Shown here in pieces: positions 53,001 to 61,895 of a DNA stretch of 64,000 nt. The DNA is from Nitrospira sp. ND1. Lineage in GTDB: Bacteria; Nitrospirota; Nitrospiria; Nitrospirales; Nitrospiraceae. The stretch spans positions 38,668-102,667 of the forward strand of contig NZ_FWEX01000006.1 of the NCBI RefSeq assembly GCF_900170025.1, written 5' to 3'. The translations under genes and the position numbers were made by a program. The notes under the pieces were generated by a model. It saw nothing but the letters and a program-made list of their open reading frames with translations, made no database searches and was not told the DNA's origin. Each line of letters opens with the position of its first letter. Within the stretch, counting starts at the first letter, position 1.

Positions 53001-53201
53001 TCACCTTTTTTGAGGTACCAGGGAAAACCCCCGCTCTGAGGTCAGGACGCAGATCATGCAGAGGTGCAGACAATTGACACAGGTCACTGGTTGGCCACAG
53101 CCCTCACAGACCACAGGCATCGTTTCGTTAACCTGTCGGCAGCCGTCTCGCCGGCAGGATGGATCAATGCAGCGGCTACAGTCGTAAGGACAAATCCTCA
53201 T
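53001..53201 (-). CDS. Small cysteine-rich protein (66 aa)
   Basis: Eleven cysteines in 66 residues, arranged as CPYDCSRCIDPSCRRDGC and CEGCGQPVTCVNCLHLCMIC. This looks like two zinc or FeS knuckles, possibly a small zinc-finger protein. It ends 4 bases before the Ku start on the same strand, which suggests co-transcription. The ribosome site is weak. It could be a chance frame, but the cysteine spacing argues for a real one. Confidence 0.5.
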   Translation of the reverse strand: MRICPYDCSRCIDPSCRRDGCRQVNETMPVVCEGCGQPVTCVNCLHLCMICVLTSERGFSLVPQKR

Positions 53202-53282
53202 GGTCGTTGCTCGATCATTCCCTCACTGATTTCAGGGATCTCAAAATACCATGCGGGTTCCTGTCGCCAACTCGGATAACCC

Positions 53283-53463
53283 CTAGCCCGGACTATTCAT
53301 GAATCCCTGCTCCGGCGTCCGATCCTCTCGCCCGGCGAGGCTGTTCTCGTTCGGCCTCCTCGACGGACTGCCAGTACGCCTGCGTCGGCCTTACGTGCGA
53401 GCAACCCCGGCGGGCTCCCGTCTCGAACGCCTCGCGACGGCATTCGTGAATAATCCGGGCTAG
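53283..53463 (-). repeat. CTAG-ended inverted-repeat element, copy C (MITE-like)
   Basis: 181 bp, ends CTAGCCCGGACTATTCATGA and its near-complement (one change) ATTCGTGAATAATCCGGGCTAG. It is the reverse orientation of copy B and matches it along the full interior. It lies between the Ku-linked small gene and the FAD-Rieske gene, 35 bases upstream of operator site 6. No ORF of transposase size. Confidence 0.88.
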
Positions 53464-53497
53464 CCGCCGCGCCTGCGTCGAGAGCGGGCACTCGAAA

Positions 53498-53515
53498 ACT
53501 AGGCCCCTGCCTAGC
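53498..53515 (+). promoter_or_regulatory. Island operator site 6 (upstream of the FAD-Rieske gene)
   Basis: ACTAGGCCCCTGCCTAGC with a TAGTGT -10 candidate at 53537-53542 (22 bases on). The start codon is at 53596. Confidence 0.68.
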
Positions 53516-53595
53516 TGGATTTTCCGCTCTCTCCTCTAGTGTCACATGTATACGCCACCCACCCCGTCAATGGGCCTCTACGTTAGGAGATCACA

Positions 53596-55140
53596 ATGAA
53601 CGACAAGTCTGGACAAAGTGCTTCAATCTGGATGTCACAGGACGTCCCGGCCATGCCCCCGATAGTCTCAGGAGCTCACGCCGACGTGTGCATTGTAGGG
53701 GCTGGAATCGCCGGGCTCACGACGACCTACTGCCTGATGAAGGAGGGCAAATCCATCATCCTGTTGGACGCCGGACAGCCTGGCGGAGGCATGACTCAAC
53801 GGACGACGGCGCACCTGTCGAACGCCCTCGACGATCGTTACGTGGAAATAGAACGACTCCATGGCAAGACCGGCGCGCAACTGGCGGCCCATAGCCACAC
53901 GGCCGCTATTGATTGGATCGACAAGGTTCGATTCGAAGAACGGATCGAGTGCGACTTTACGAGGCTGGACGGTTATCTCTTCGCTCCTTCTGATGATGCC
54001 CGACACCTTATCGAGGAAGAATGGCAGGCCGCGAGACGGGCCGGCGTCGAGGGTGTCGAGCGACTGGACCGGTTGCCGGGGAATATGTTTGAGACCGGTC
54101 CCTGCCTGCGGTTTCCCAGACAGGCCCAATTTCACCCGTTGAAGTACGTGTCGGGTCTGCTCAAGGCCATTCGAGCCGGCGGGGGGCGAGTCTTCAGCAA
54201 TGCCCATGTTACCAGCGTCGACAGCGATACGCCGATCAAACTGGAAACGAGCCAAGGGAGCGTGGTGACTGCAGATGCCGTCGTCATCGCCACCAATACA
54301 CCCATCAACAATCTGCTGACCATTCATACCAAACAAGCGGCCTACATCAGTTATGTGATCGGAGCAACCATACCCAGCGGATCGATCGAACCGGCATTAT
54401 TTTGGGATACGCTCGACCCGTATCATTATGTGCGAATTCATCGGCAGGTATCGGCTCGAGAGGGGGAGCATTCCGTCCTCATCGTGGGCGGCGAGGACCA
54501 CAAGGCCGGACAGGCCGACGACGGAGAAGCCCGCTATGCTCGCCTGGAGGCATGGGCGCGCGAGCATTTTCCCATGATGAACGCCGTCGTATTTCGGTGG
54601 TCCGGACAAGTCATGGAGTCGGTGGATGGCCTAGCCTTCATCGGCCGGAACCCGGGCGACCCAGACAATCTTTACATCGCAACCGGAGACTCCGGTATGG
54701 GCATGACCCATGGCACAATTGCCGGACTGCTCATCACCGATCTCATTATGAAACGCGAGTCGCCTTGGTCCTCGCTGTATGATCCTTCGCGCCGGCCGGT
54801 GCACGCCGCAGGCGAGTTTATCCGCGAATCACTGAACGTCGCAGCTCAATATACCGACTGGGTAACCGGAGGGGATGTTGAAACCGAGGCACAGATTCCA
54901 CGTGGACAGGGAGCGGTGCTGAGAGATGGGCTGACAAAGATGGCGATCTACCGCGATGCCCGGGGAGATCTTCACACATGTTCGGCCGTGTGCCCGCATC
55001 TGGGCTGCATCGTGGCCTGGAACCATGCAGAAAATACGTGGGACTGTCCCTGTCACGGCTCAAGGTTCGACAAATTCGGAAAAGTTCTCAATGGTCCTGC
55101 GACGAGCGACCTCACCCCGCTCAAGCAGGAAGACACCTAG
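53596..55140 (+). CDS. FAD-dependent oxidoreductase fused to a Rieske [2Fe-2S] domain
   Basis: 514 residues. The N-terminal DAO-type flavin domain ([19 protein letters not shown] GxGxxG loop, [20 protein letters not shown], and a late [21 protein letters not shown]) is followed by a C-terminal Rieske domain (about 430-510). The cluster ligands are in CPHLGC and CPCHGSRF. Electrons likely pass between flavin and the iron-sulfur centre. Members of this fused family occur in many bacteria with an unassigned substrate. It is monocistronic and has operator site 6 in its promoter. Confidence 0.9.
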   Translation: MNDKSGQSASIWMSQDVPAMPPIVSGAHADVCIVGAGIAGLTTTYCLMKEGKSIILLDAGQPGGGMTQRTTAHLSNALDDRYVEIERLHGKTGAQLAAHSHTAAIDWIDKVRFEERIECDFTRLDGYLFAPSDDARHLIEEEWQAARRAGVEGVERLDRLPGNMFETGPCLRFPRQAQFHPLKYVSGLLKAIRAGGGRVFSNAHVTSVDSDTPIKLETSQGSVVTADAVVIATNTPINNLLTIHTKQAAYISYVIGATIPSGSIEPALFWDTLDPYHYVRIHRQVSAREGEHSVLIVGGEDHKAGQADDGEARYARLEAWAREHFPMMNAVVFRWSGQVMESVDGLAFIGRNPGDPDNLYIATGDSGMGMTHGTIAGLLITDLIMKRESPWSSLYDPSRRPVHAAGEFIRESLNVAAQYTDWVTGGDVETEAQIPRGQGAVLRDGLTKMAIYRDARGDLHTCSAVCPHLGCIVAWNHAENTWDCPCHGSRFDKFGKVLNGPATSDLTPLKQEDT

Positions 55141-55241
55141 GACAGCGTAGTGGCCGAGAGTCTGTTTCGCACCGACAAATCATATCCCGCACCTTCGACA
55201 TTCTTATGGCGTGGATGGGAGCAGGTCAGGCGTGGAACGTC

Positions 55242-55259
55242 CCTAGGACACTTCCCAGC
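55242..55259 (+). promoter_or_regulatory. Island operator site 7 (upstream of the HAD-ATPase fusion)
   Basis: CCTAGGACACTTCCCAGC with a TAGGGT -10 candidate at 55282-55287 (23 bases on). The start codon is at 55340. Confidence 0.58.
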
Positions 55260-55339
55260 TTTACAATGGGTCGGCGCAGGTTAGGGTGTGGCTCATGCCA
55301 AACAGATGAATCCTTCGTGGGCAGAGGAGAAGAAACTGA

Positions 55340-57073
55340 ATGCGTTACTTAGCGCTAGCCGCCGACTATGATGGAACATTGGCGAGTGCAGGCACTGTCG
55401 ACACGGACACCATCCAAGCCATTGAACGCCTGGTGGCCTCGGGTCGAAAACTCATTCTGGTCACCGGACGGGTCTTGCCGGAAATCTTAGAGATTTTTCC
55501 CCAGATATCTCTGTGCGAACGTGTCGTGGCGGAAAATGGCGCCGTCCTCTACCGGCCGGCCACCAAAGAAATCACGCTGCTTGCCCCTCCTCCTCCATCG
55601 GCATTCCTGGAGGAAGTCCAACGTCGCAAGGTAGAGCATCTCACCCTCGGGAATTCGATCGTTGCGACCCGGGTACCGTATGAGACGGTCATCCTGGACA
55701 TCATTCGTGATCTCGGTCTCGAACTGCGCATTATCTTCAACAAGGGCGCAGTGATGGTGCTATCCGATGGCATCAATAAGGCCACCGGGCTGACCGCAGC
55801 GCTCAAGCAGTTGGAATTGTCCCCTCATAACATTGCTGCGATCGGAGACGGAGAAAACGATCATGCCATGCTGACATACTCCGAATATGCCGTGGCCGTG
55901 GAGAATGCCGTTCCGATGTTGAAGGAAACAGCAGATCGCACCACCGTCGGCGATCATGGCCACGGCGTCATCGAGTTGATCAATGAGCTGGTCGAGAACG
56001 ATCTGGCGGTAGCGGATCGATCGGTAGCGCGACATCGGATTGCGCTCGGCACACAGGAGAACGGAGGCGACATCACCTTTCATCCGGCGCGACAAAACCT
56101 CTTGCTTGCCGGCACGTCCGGCAGCGGAAAGTCTACGCTGGCGACGGGACTACTCGAGCGCCTTGGCGAACGAGGTTATCAATTGTGTGTGATCGATCCG
56201 GAGGGGGACTACGAGAATTTTCCACAGGCGATTGTCCTCGGAACTGCACAGGATGGTCCCAGTCACGCCGAAATTCTCACGGCATTGGCCAATCCGAACA
56301 ACCATGTGGTCGTGAACCTTGTGGGACTTCCTCTACAGGACCGGCCCTCATTTTTTCTCACCCTGTTGCCCAAACTTCAGGAACTCCGGTCGAAATCGGG
56401 TCGCCCCCATTGGATGCTGGTCGATGAAACGCATCATCTGTTGCCCGTCGATGGGAACCCCACGGCACCGGGGCTGATGAAGGATTTAGCCGGCATGATT
56501 TACGTCACCGTTCATCCCGACCACATCGAACATTCGATCCTCAAGACCGTGGATATTGTGTTCGCCCTGGGCAAATCGCCGGACGAGACGTTGAAGCAAT
56601 ATTGTGCTGCGATCCAACAGCCGGCTCCGGCCGCAACCGCCGCCCGGCTTCAACCGGGTCGAGCGATTATGTGGAATCGCGCCTCCGGGGAGACGCCTTT
56701 CGTGCTTGAGATCGCACCAAGCACGATCGAACGCCGCCGGCATCGACGGAAATACGCGGAAGGCGAATTGCCTCCGGAGCAAAGTTTTTACTTTCGAGGG
56801 CCGGCCGGACAGCTCAATCTCCGGGCTCACAATTTACTGCTCTTTATGCAGCTCGGGGAGGGCGTCGACCAGGCGACATGGATACATCACCTCCGTTCTC
56901 ACGATTATTCGACGTGGATCAAGCAGGTTATCAAGGATGAGGCGCTTGCGCAGCGCGTACACGACGTGGAACAGCAGGCTCATATGCCCGCAGAAGAGAG
57001 CCGGCAACTGATCCGCAGCGCGATCGAAGAACGGTACACGGTTCCAGCAGGCGGGGATGAACATACTTCTTGA
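55340..57073 (+). CDS. HAD phosphatase - HerA/FtsK-like P-loop ATPase fusion
   Basis: 577 residues. Part one (about 1-225) is a Cof-type HAD phosphatase: D9 and D11 in DYDGT, the Ser/Thr of motif II near 42, K147 in the NKATG motif, and GDGENDHAML at 169-178. Part two (about 230-460) is a P-loop ATPase with Walker A GTSGSGKST (258-266) and Walker B WMLVDETHH (D362, E363). Similar ATPase parts occur in VirD4/HerA-like proteins. The last about 110 residues are helical and unassigned. Cytoplasmic. The pairing of a small-molecule phosphatase with a pump-like ATPase is not one whose job I know. Under operator site 7. Confidence 0.82.
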   Translation: MRYLALAADYDGTLASAGTVDTDTIQAIERLVASGRKLILVTGRVLPEILEIFPQISLCERVVAENGAVLYRPATKEITLLAPPPPSAFLEEVQRRKVEHLTLGNSIVATRVPYETVILDIIRDLGLELRIIFNKGAVMVLSDGINKATGLTAALKQLELSPHNIAAIGDGENDHAMLTYSEYAVAVENAVPMLKETADRTTVGDHGHGVIELINELVENDLAVADRSVARHRIALGTQENGGDITFHPARQNLLLAGTSGSGKSTLATGLLERLGERGYQLCVIDPEGDYENFPQAIVLGTAQDGPSHAEILTALANPNNHVVVNLVGLPLQDRPSFFLTLLPKLQELRSKSGRPHWMLVDETHHLLPVDGNPTAPGLMKDLAGMIYVTVHPDHIEHSILKTVDIVFALGKSPDETLKQYCAAIQQPAPAATAARLQPGRAIMWNRASGETPFVLEIAPSTIERRRHRRKYAEGELPPEQSFYFRGPAGQLNLRAHNLLLFMQLGEGVDQATWIHHLRSHDYSTWIKQVIKDEALAQRVHDVEQQAHMPAEESRQLIRSAIEERYTVPAGGDEHTS

Positions 57074-57096
57074 CCTGGCACACTGTCGCCCGCACC

Positions 57097-57114
57097 GCCA
57101 GGGGATCGCCTAGT
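57097..57114 (+). promoter_or_regulatory. Island operator site 8 (upstream of the 26-aa membrane peptide)
   Basis: GCCAGGGGATCGCCTAGT. The outer halves match, but no TANNNT element stands at 22-24 bases; it is the only site without one. Weakest of the set. Confidence 0.35.
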
Positions 57115-57261
57115 AGCGAAGTTCCCGGTCCTGCGGCATGGTAAAAACAGCCGCGGACATGTATCCCTGGCTAATGTCCACGATACGGAAGGAAATCGGC
57201 GACACGAGAACAGCCCCGCTTCCTTCCTTTTTAACCCATTATCGCAAGAGGAGACGATACC

Positions 57262-57342
57262 ATGCCGATCCTTTTATGGCTTCTGGGAGTGCCGATAAGT
57301 TTGATTCTGGTGCTGTGGCTGTTCGGTGTCGTCGGGTTCTGA
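57262..57342 (+). CDS. 26-residue membrane peptide
   Basis: Encodes MPILLWLLGVPISLILVLWL followed by FGVVGF: a single hydrophobic helix with no charged residues. GAGGAG lies 8 bases before the ATG (AAGAGGAGACGATACC), an excellent ribosome site. Similar very short membrane peptides are found near envelope stress genes in other bacteria, from memory. It ends one base before the stop of the convergent lipoprotein. Too short for usual gene callers. Confidence 0.7.
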   Translation: MPILLWLLGVPISLILVLWLFGVVGF

Positions 57343-58209
57343 TCACGAACCGGGGGACAGGCCGTGCAGGTCGTCGATGAGACGTTGGATAGACGTTACC
57401 GCCTTACGCCTCTGTTGTGCGGTCAGCAGGCGGTCGGTTTCCAACAGCAGAACTGTCAGGGATGCCCGTAACTCGCCGACCAGCTCACGATAGCCGGCCG
57501 GCGCGGTCTGGTCCGCCTGGACGAATATCATTCGTAATTCCCGACTCATGTCTTCAAGCGATGCAGGACGCCGAAGCAACGTCAAGAGTTCCTGCTGGCG
57601 CTGCCGGCGATAATGCCAGCTCACAGGTTGGGTGTCGGGAAGGGCTTTCGTGAATGGGCTGAGTCGCGCCACCTGATCGGCACTCAAAGGGCCCAGCCAA
57701 TCTTCGGCCATGGCCAGCATTTTCCTTGTGCGCTCTTCGAGACGTTTTGAAGTTGATCCTTGCAGCGTGCGCACGAACTTGTGTTCCTCTTTACGAAACA
57801 CGTCCTCCAGATTTCGAACCTGCCGCTCGCTGACGGTCATTAATAATGCGCTGCCGTCCGGCACAGCTCGCTCGAACAAATCCTCTCGAAACCGGTCGTA
57901 GGACGCGTACATCCACTCCAGGTCTTCACGGGTAAGCCCTCGGCTCACCCGTTGCTGCAACTCTTTCAAGAATTGTTCGTACTGTGGGATCGCCTCGGTC
58001 CTGTGCCGTGCGAGGAGTGGTTTTAAGCGGGCCGTGACATCCCGGCGCTGGCCTGCCGTGAGATCCAAGTAGTGATCCAATTGCCAGCTGATCATCCAAT
58101 CGACATGCCGATACCCAAAGGTAAGCGCGCAACCGCTCAGCAGAACAACCATCGACAGCAGGCAGAGCGCCGCAGTTCGTACCGTCCCCCACATATGCGT
58201 CCTTTTCAT
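57343..58209 (-). CDS. DUF6279-type lipoprotein
   Basis: 288 residues starting at MKRTHMWGTVRTAALCLLSM; an ATG at 58257 would fall too close to the predicted -10 of operator site 9 and is disfavoured. A lipobox LLSGC is followed by YRHVDWMISWQLDHYLDLTAGQRRDV, the usual start of DUF6279 lipoproteins, and a long helical body. Function unknown. Convergent with the 26-residue peptide gene. Confidence 0.8.
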   Translation of the reverse strand: MKRTHMWGTVRTAALCLLSMVVLLSGCALTFGYRHVDWMISWQLDHYLDLTAGQRRDVTARLKPLLARHRTEAIPQYEQFLKELQQRVSRGLTREDLEWMYASYDRFREDLFERAVPDGSALLMTVSERQVRNLEDVFRKEEHKFVRTLQGSTSKRLEERTRKMLAMAEDWLGPLSADQVARLSPFTKALPDTQPVSWHYRRQRQQELLTLLRRPASLEDMSRELRMIFVQADQTAPAGYRELVGELRASLTVLLLETDRLLTAQQRRKAVTSIQRLIDDLHGLSPGS

Positions 58210-58298
58210 CGTTGGCCGACCCCCTGAAGGCGGTACATAAGCAGCTCTCGCTTGCATCTGTTCTTTTCCATCAATAACCAGTCAGGCCTCGCACGCAT

Positions 58299-58316
58299 AC
58301 TGGGGGTCTCCCGAGT
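58299..58316. promoter_or_regulatory. Island operator site 9, bidirectional (DUF6279 lipoprotein and cupredoxin)
   Basis: ACTGGGGGTCTCCCGAGT between two divergent genes. On the plus strand TACTGT starts 23 bases away (58339-58344). On the minus strand TATTGA starts 23 bases away (58276-58271). The symmetrical pair of -10 elements is strong support for a real bidirectional site. The start codons are at 58428 (plus) and 58209 (minus). Confidence 0.65.
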
Positions 58317-58427
58317 ACGGTCGCGTACCAGGCCTCGGTACTGTGAGTATCGAATGCGATGAGCTGCAAAATCCTGCAAGGACGGCATTCCTGCAACACC
58401 ATGTTCATCTTACCAAGGAGGAAATCG

Positions 58428-58865
58428 ATGAAGACCGCACTGCATTCGCTGCTCGCACTGGCGCTTGTTTCACTGGCTGCCTGCTCCAACTCACCGACCG
58501 CGTCGAAAACCCGCTCAGAAATGGAGGCAGGCACGAAGACCGGTATGGTCAAGAACATCGTCATCAAGGAAACGATCGTCCCCGATGCCTTAACGGTACG
58601 GGCGGGCGACGAGGTTCGATGGATCAATCAGAGACAAGACTCCGTCACCGTGACGATCGATGAACCGCTGGAACACAACGTCTCCTGCCGGAACGGATTT
58701 TCCAAGGCGATGGGAATGGGCGTAGACAACTCCACGACCTTATCGAGCAATGAGACCGCTGGTCTCTGTTTTAGCCGGATCGGCACCGTGAAGTATTCCG
58801 TACGACCGGCGGACGAAACCAAGACCAGTATGGCTAACACCCATGGCTCGATCACCGTTCAGTAA
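58428..58865 (+). CDS. Cupredoxin-like lipoprotein
   Basis: 145 residues with a signal and lipobox (LALVSLAAC) and a cupredoxin-type beta core: IKETIVPDALTVRAGDEVRWINQRQDSVTVTID, then CRNGF and a late TVKYSVRP. The core loop of a classical blue-copper site (Cys-His-Met) is not clear, so copper binding is uncertain. AAGGAGG stands before the ATG. A strong hairpin follows the stop. Confidence 0.82.
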   Translation: MKTALHSLLALALVSLAACSNSPTASKTRSEMEAGTKTGMVKNIVIKETIVPDALTVRAGDEVRWINQRQDSVTVTIDEPLEHNVSCRNGFSKAMGMGVDNSTTLSSNETAGLCFSRIGTVKYSVRPADETKTSMANTHGSITVQ

Positions 58866-58878
58866 TGCGTGAATAGCA

Positions 58879-58915
58879 AGCCGCCGCCCACACCATCACG
58901 GTGTGGACGGCGGCT
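58879..58915. terminator. Bidirectional hairpin between cupredoxin and catalase genes
   Basis: A 16-bp stem with one mismatch (AGCCGCCGCCCACACC / GGTGTGGACGGCGGCT) and a 5-base loop, placed between convergent genes. No U-run on either strand, but stem strength and position argue for a terminator. Confidence 0.7.
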
Positions 58916-58957
58916 CCCCTCAGTACAACCAGTCTCACGTTTAGATCACATTTCACG

Positions 58958-61153
58958 TCATGAGGGACTGGCGAGTCTAATTTCTCTGGCCCAATGGCGA
59001 TGCATCTCGATAGCCTTTATGAAGCGGGCTGCGATCTGCTTGGGCGAAGAGTCCGGCGCCAGAACGATTCCTGAATCCTGCGACCAGTCTTTGGGCGTCT
59101 GTCTGGTTTTGCTTCCATGTTCCGCCTCCGGGTAGGCTGCCCCGACCGCCGCTTCAAAAAAGGCAACCCCCTTCCCCGTCGCGGCAATCGCCTTGCAATG
59201 CAGGTAGGCGTCCTGAACGAACATTCTCGCTTTGGGGGTTCGCAACAATGCGCTGACGCTTTGTTCACCGCCTGGAATGTAGACCGCATCGAATAACACC
59301 GATCCCGTCGTCAACAGGCTGAAATCGATCTTCAGCTCACTTCCGTTCGCAGCCTTGAGGCTTCCCGAACGGGTCGCCACAATCTTGCCCTGCCCTCCGG
59401 CGGCGACCAAGGCCATCTGCATTCCCTTGACCGCCTCGCCATCGACTCCATCGGCAACCAGAATCGCCACCTTTCTGGTTTGAATGCCTTCCTTTGGAGC
59501 CAACACCATGCTCAGCGCCGCAGACTTGTCCAGCGAAGTCACAGCGCGCTTGGGTTGAAAGTCCTTCGGATCACCGTCGGCGGGGATACTCAAATTGAGG
59601 AGCCCCTCGATCCTCTTCACCGGCATACCCAAGCCCTCCGCGACCCGCCCAGCCAGGCCCTTGTCGATCTGGGACAGCATGCCGACCATTCGTTCCCGAA
59701 TCGGGAGGTTCTCGACCTTGCCTAGTTCAAACTGCAACGCCTGCACCAAATGCTCTTGCTCCGGTTCAGACTGACTTCGCCAAAACAGCGCAGCCTGACT
59801 GAAATGGTCGAAAAAGCTCTTGCTCCGTTCTCGCACTTTGCTGCCGGGCAGCCGTTCGGCATAACTCAGGAACCCGCCCATATCCGCCTTGGCCTGCATG
59901 GGACAACCACCCCCCAATGTATTCGGTTGGTAACTCACCGGCCCGGAATTGATCGTCTGCCGCATATGGCCGTCGCGTTGATTGTTATGCAACGGCGCCA
60001 GCGGTCGATTGATGGGAATCTCATGGAAGTTCGGTCCGCCCAGTCGAATGAGTTGAGTGTCCGTATATGAGAAGAGTCGACCTTGTAACAGCGGATCGTT
60101 CGTGAAATCGATGCCGGGAACGAGGTGGCCGGGATGGAACGCCACCTGTTCGGTTTCGGCAAAAAAATTATCCGGATTCCGATCGAGCGTCATCTTGCCG
60201 ATTCGAACCACCGGCACCAGTTCCTCGGGAATGAGCTTCGTCGGATCCAGAAGATCGAAGTCGAACTTCTGTTCGTCCTTCTCCTCCACAATCTGCACCC
60301 CGAGCTCCCATTCCGGGTACTGCCCCGCCTCGATCGCCTCCCACAAATCACGCCGGTGAAAATCGGGATCCAAGCCGGAAATTTTCTGCGCCTCGTCCCA
60401 CAAGAGTGAATGTACACCGAGGAGCGGCTTCCAGTGAAATTTCACGAACCGTCCGACGCCCTTGGCATTCACGAAGCGAAAGGTATGCACCCCGAAGCCT
60501 TCCATCATGCGGAAACTCCGGGGGATGGCCCGATCCGACATGACCCACATGATCATGTGCATGGATTCCGGCATCAGGGAGATAAAGTCCCAGAACGTGT
60601 CATGCGCCGAGGCCGCCTGCGGCATCTCATGATGAGGTTCCGGTTTCACGGCATGGACCAGATCCGGGAATTTCACCGCATCCTGGATGAAGAAGACCGG
60701 GATGTTGTTGCCCACCAGGTCGTAATTCCCTTCCTCCGTGTAAAACTTCACGGCGAAGCCGCGCGCATCCCGCGCCAGATCACTGGAACCTCGGGACCCG
60801 GCGACGGTCGAAAAACGCACAAAGACCGGGGTCTTGACCTGCGGGTCCTGTAAAAATTTTGCCCTCGTCAGCGATGCGAGCGACTTATACACTTGGAAAT
60901 AGCCGTGCGCGGCGGCGCCCCTGGCATGCACCACCCTCTCGGGAATACGCTCATGGTCGAAATGCGTGATTTTTTCCCGTAGGATGAAATCTTCCAGCAA
61001 TGTCGGGCCGCGAGCCCCCGCCTTGAGGCTGTTCTGATCATCGTTGATGCGCAGGCCTTGATCGGTGGTCAGAAAGTGATCGCCGGACTTCTCCCGCGCG
61101 CTGTCAAGGGCAGCGGTTTTCTCATTCTCCCGCTTGGAACGATCTTTGGGCAT
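58958..61153 (-). CDS. katE: Large-subunit catalase HPII (KatE-type)
   Basis: 731 residues from the ATG at 61153 ([10 protein letters not shown]), with GGAGG 8 bases before; E. coli HPII is 753. The catalase core has catalytic His in [12 protein letters not shown], Asn in [21 protein letters not shown] and the haem Tyr in RLFSYTDTQ. The C-terminal flavodoxin/DJ-1-like domain (about 570-725; [12 protein letters not shown] ... [14 protein letters not shown]) marks the large-subunit clade 2 type. It destroys H2O2 in the cytoplasm. Its start is 36 bases after the hemerythrin stop, so it probably shares the hemerythrin promoter. Confidence 0.95.
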   Translation of the reverse strand: MPKDRSKRENEKTAALDSAREKSGDHFLTTDQGLRINDDQNSLKAGARGPTLLEDFILREKITHFDHERIPERVVHARGAAAHGYFQVYKSLASLTRAKFLQDPQVKTPVFVRFSTVAGSRGSSDLARDARGFAVKFYTEEGNYDLVGNNIPVFFIQDAVKFPDLVHAVKPEPHHEMPQAASAHDTFWDFISLMPESMHMIMWVMSDRAIPRSFRMMEGFGVHTFRFVNAKGVGRFVKFHWKPLLGVHSLLWDEAQKISGLDPDFHRRDLWEAIEAGQYPEWELGVQIVEEKDEQKFDFDLLDPTKLIPEELVPVVRIGKMTLDRNPDNFFAETEQVAFHPGHLVPGIDFTNDPLLQGRLFSYTDTQLIRLGGPNFHEIPINRPLAPLHNNQRDGHMRQTINSGPVSYQPNTLGGGCPMQAKADMGGFLSYAERLPGSKVRERSKSFFDHFSQAALFWRSQSEPEQEHLVQALQFELGKVENLPIRERMVGMLSQIDKGLAGRVAEGLGMPVKRIEGLLNLSIPADGDPKDFQPKRAVTSLDKSAALSMVLAPKEGIQTRKVAILVADGVDGEAVKGMQMALVAAGGQGKIVATRSGSLKAANGSELKIDFSLLTTGSVLFDAVYIPGGEQSVSALLRTPKARMFVQDAYLHCKAIAATGKGVAFFEAAVGAAYPEAEHGSKTRQTPKDWSQDSGIVLAPDSSPKQIAARFIKAIEMHRHWAREIRLASPS

Positions 61154-61188
61154 GGCACAGTCCTCCCCTGGTCGGCCTTCGCCGGCAT

Positions 61189-61689
61189 CTACCGAATTGT
61201 TTTCCTGGATGGGCGGGTGCCGGTTTTTCGACCGGATGCTTTGGCCAGCAACGTCTCCTTGCGCTTCATGACACTGGCCTCTAACGATTCCCAATCGATG
61301 TCGCACTCTTCGGCTTTCGGAAACATTTCACCTTCTTCTTCCTCGATATGGTGCTTCACCAGTTCACTTAAAACGCTGAACTTGGCCTGAAATTTCTCGT
61401 CGCCAGGTTTGAGTTTCTTCAATTCGGCGATGAGCACATGGACGAGGTGGTGTTCCTCAATCGCCTCGTTCATCATGTCCGCTGCATCCACCTCCGCTCG
61501 AATTGCCGGATAAATCAAACGTTCTTCCAGGTCGGCATGAATTTCCAGCTCCTGGATCGCCGTTTTTGCAATCTCGCCCCGCTCCCGTCCCTCCGCCGAT
61601 TCGAAATCCTCAAACAGCTTCTTGACCTTGTCGTGATCCTCTTTCAGCATTTCGAAAACCGTCGAAACAAATCCTGCCGCTCGTGCCAT
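61189..61689 (-). CDS. Hemerythrin-domain protein 2
   Basis: 166 residues from MARAAGFVSTVFEMLKEDHD; AAAGGAG lies 6 bases before this ATG. Ligand positions: EDHDKVKKLFEDFE, HADLEERLIYP, EEHHLVHVLIAEL and KHHIEEEEGEMFP. The C-terminus is Lys/Arg-rich. It binds a diiron centre for O2, NO or peroxide handling and is coupled with the catalase gene. The operator-like site 10 lies 70 bases upstream. Confidence 0.92.
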   Translation of the reverse strand: MARAAGFVSTVFEMLKEDHDKVKKLFEDFESAEGRERGEIAKTAIQELEIHADLEERLIYPAIRAEVDAADMMNEAIEEHHLVHVLIAELKKLKPGDEKFQAKFSVLSELVKHHIEEEEGEMFPKAEECDIDWESLEASVMKRKETLLAKASGRKTGTRPSRKTIR

Positions 61690-61758
61690 GTTCAGCTCCT
61701 TTCCAATGAGACATTCCATACTGCTACGGAAACCTATCATGCATATCGAACGGGGCTA

Positions 61759-61776
61759 GCTCGTGGAAGCCCTAGT
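61759..61776 (-). promoter_or_regulatory. Island operator site 10 (upstream of hemerythrin 2 and catalase)
   Basis: On the minus strand ACTAGGGCTTCCACGAGC: the left half is perfect, the right half degenerate. A TAGGTT -10 candidate starts 23 bases on (61736-61731). The start codon is at 61689, and the spacing mirrors site 11. Confidence 0.55.
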
Positions 61777-61807
61777 TATCGACGCGAGTGACGACCCTTG
61801 TGTACGG

Positions 61808-61825
61808 ACTAGGGCTACTCCTAGT
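61808..61825 (+). promoter_or_regulatory. Island operator site 11 (upstream of the 79-aa zinc-ribbon gene)
   Basis: ACTAGGGCTACTCCTAGT, close to perfect. A TATGCT -10 candidate lies at 61847-61852 (22 bases on). The start codon is at 61896. Sites 10 and 11 stand 31 bases apart in the intergenic region of two divergent genes. Confidence 0.68.
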
Positions 61826-61895
61826 GGACCGGCTAGGGGCGTCACGTATGCTGCTAAAGAATCCGTTCAACACCCTCAACCCTGGAGGTGTAGCC

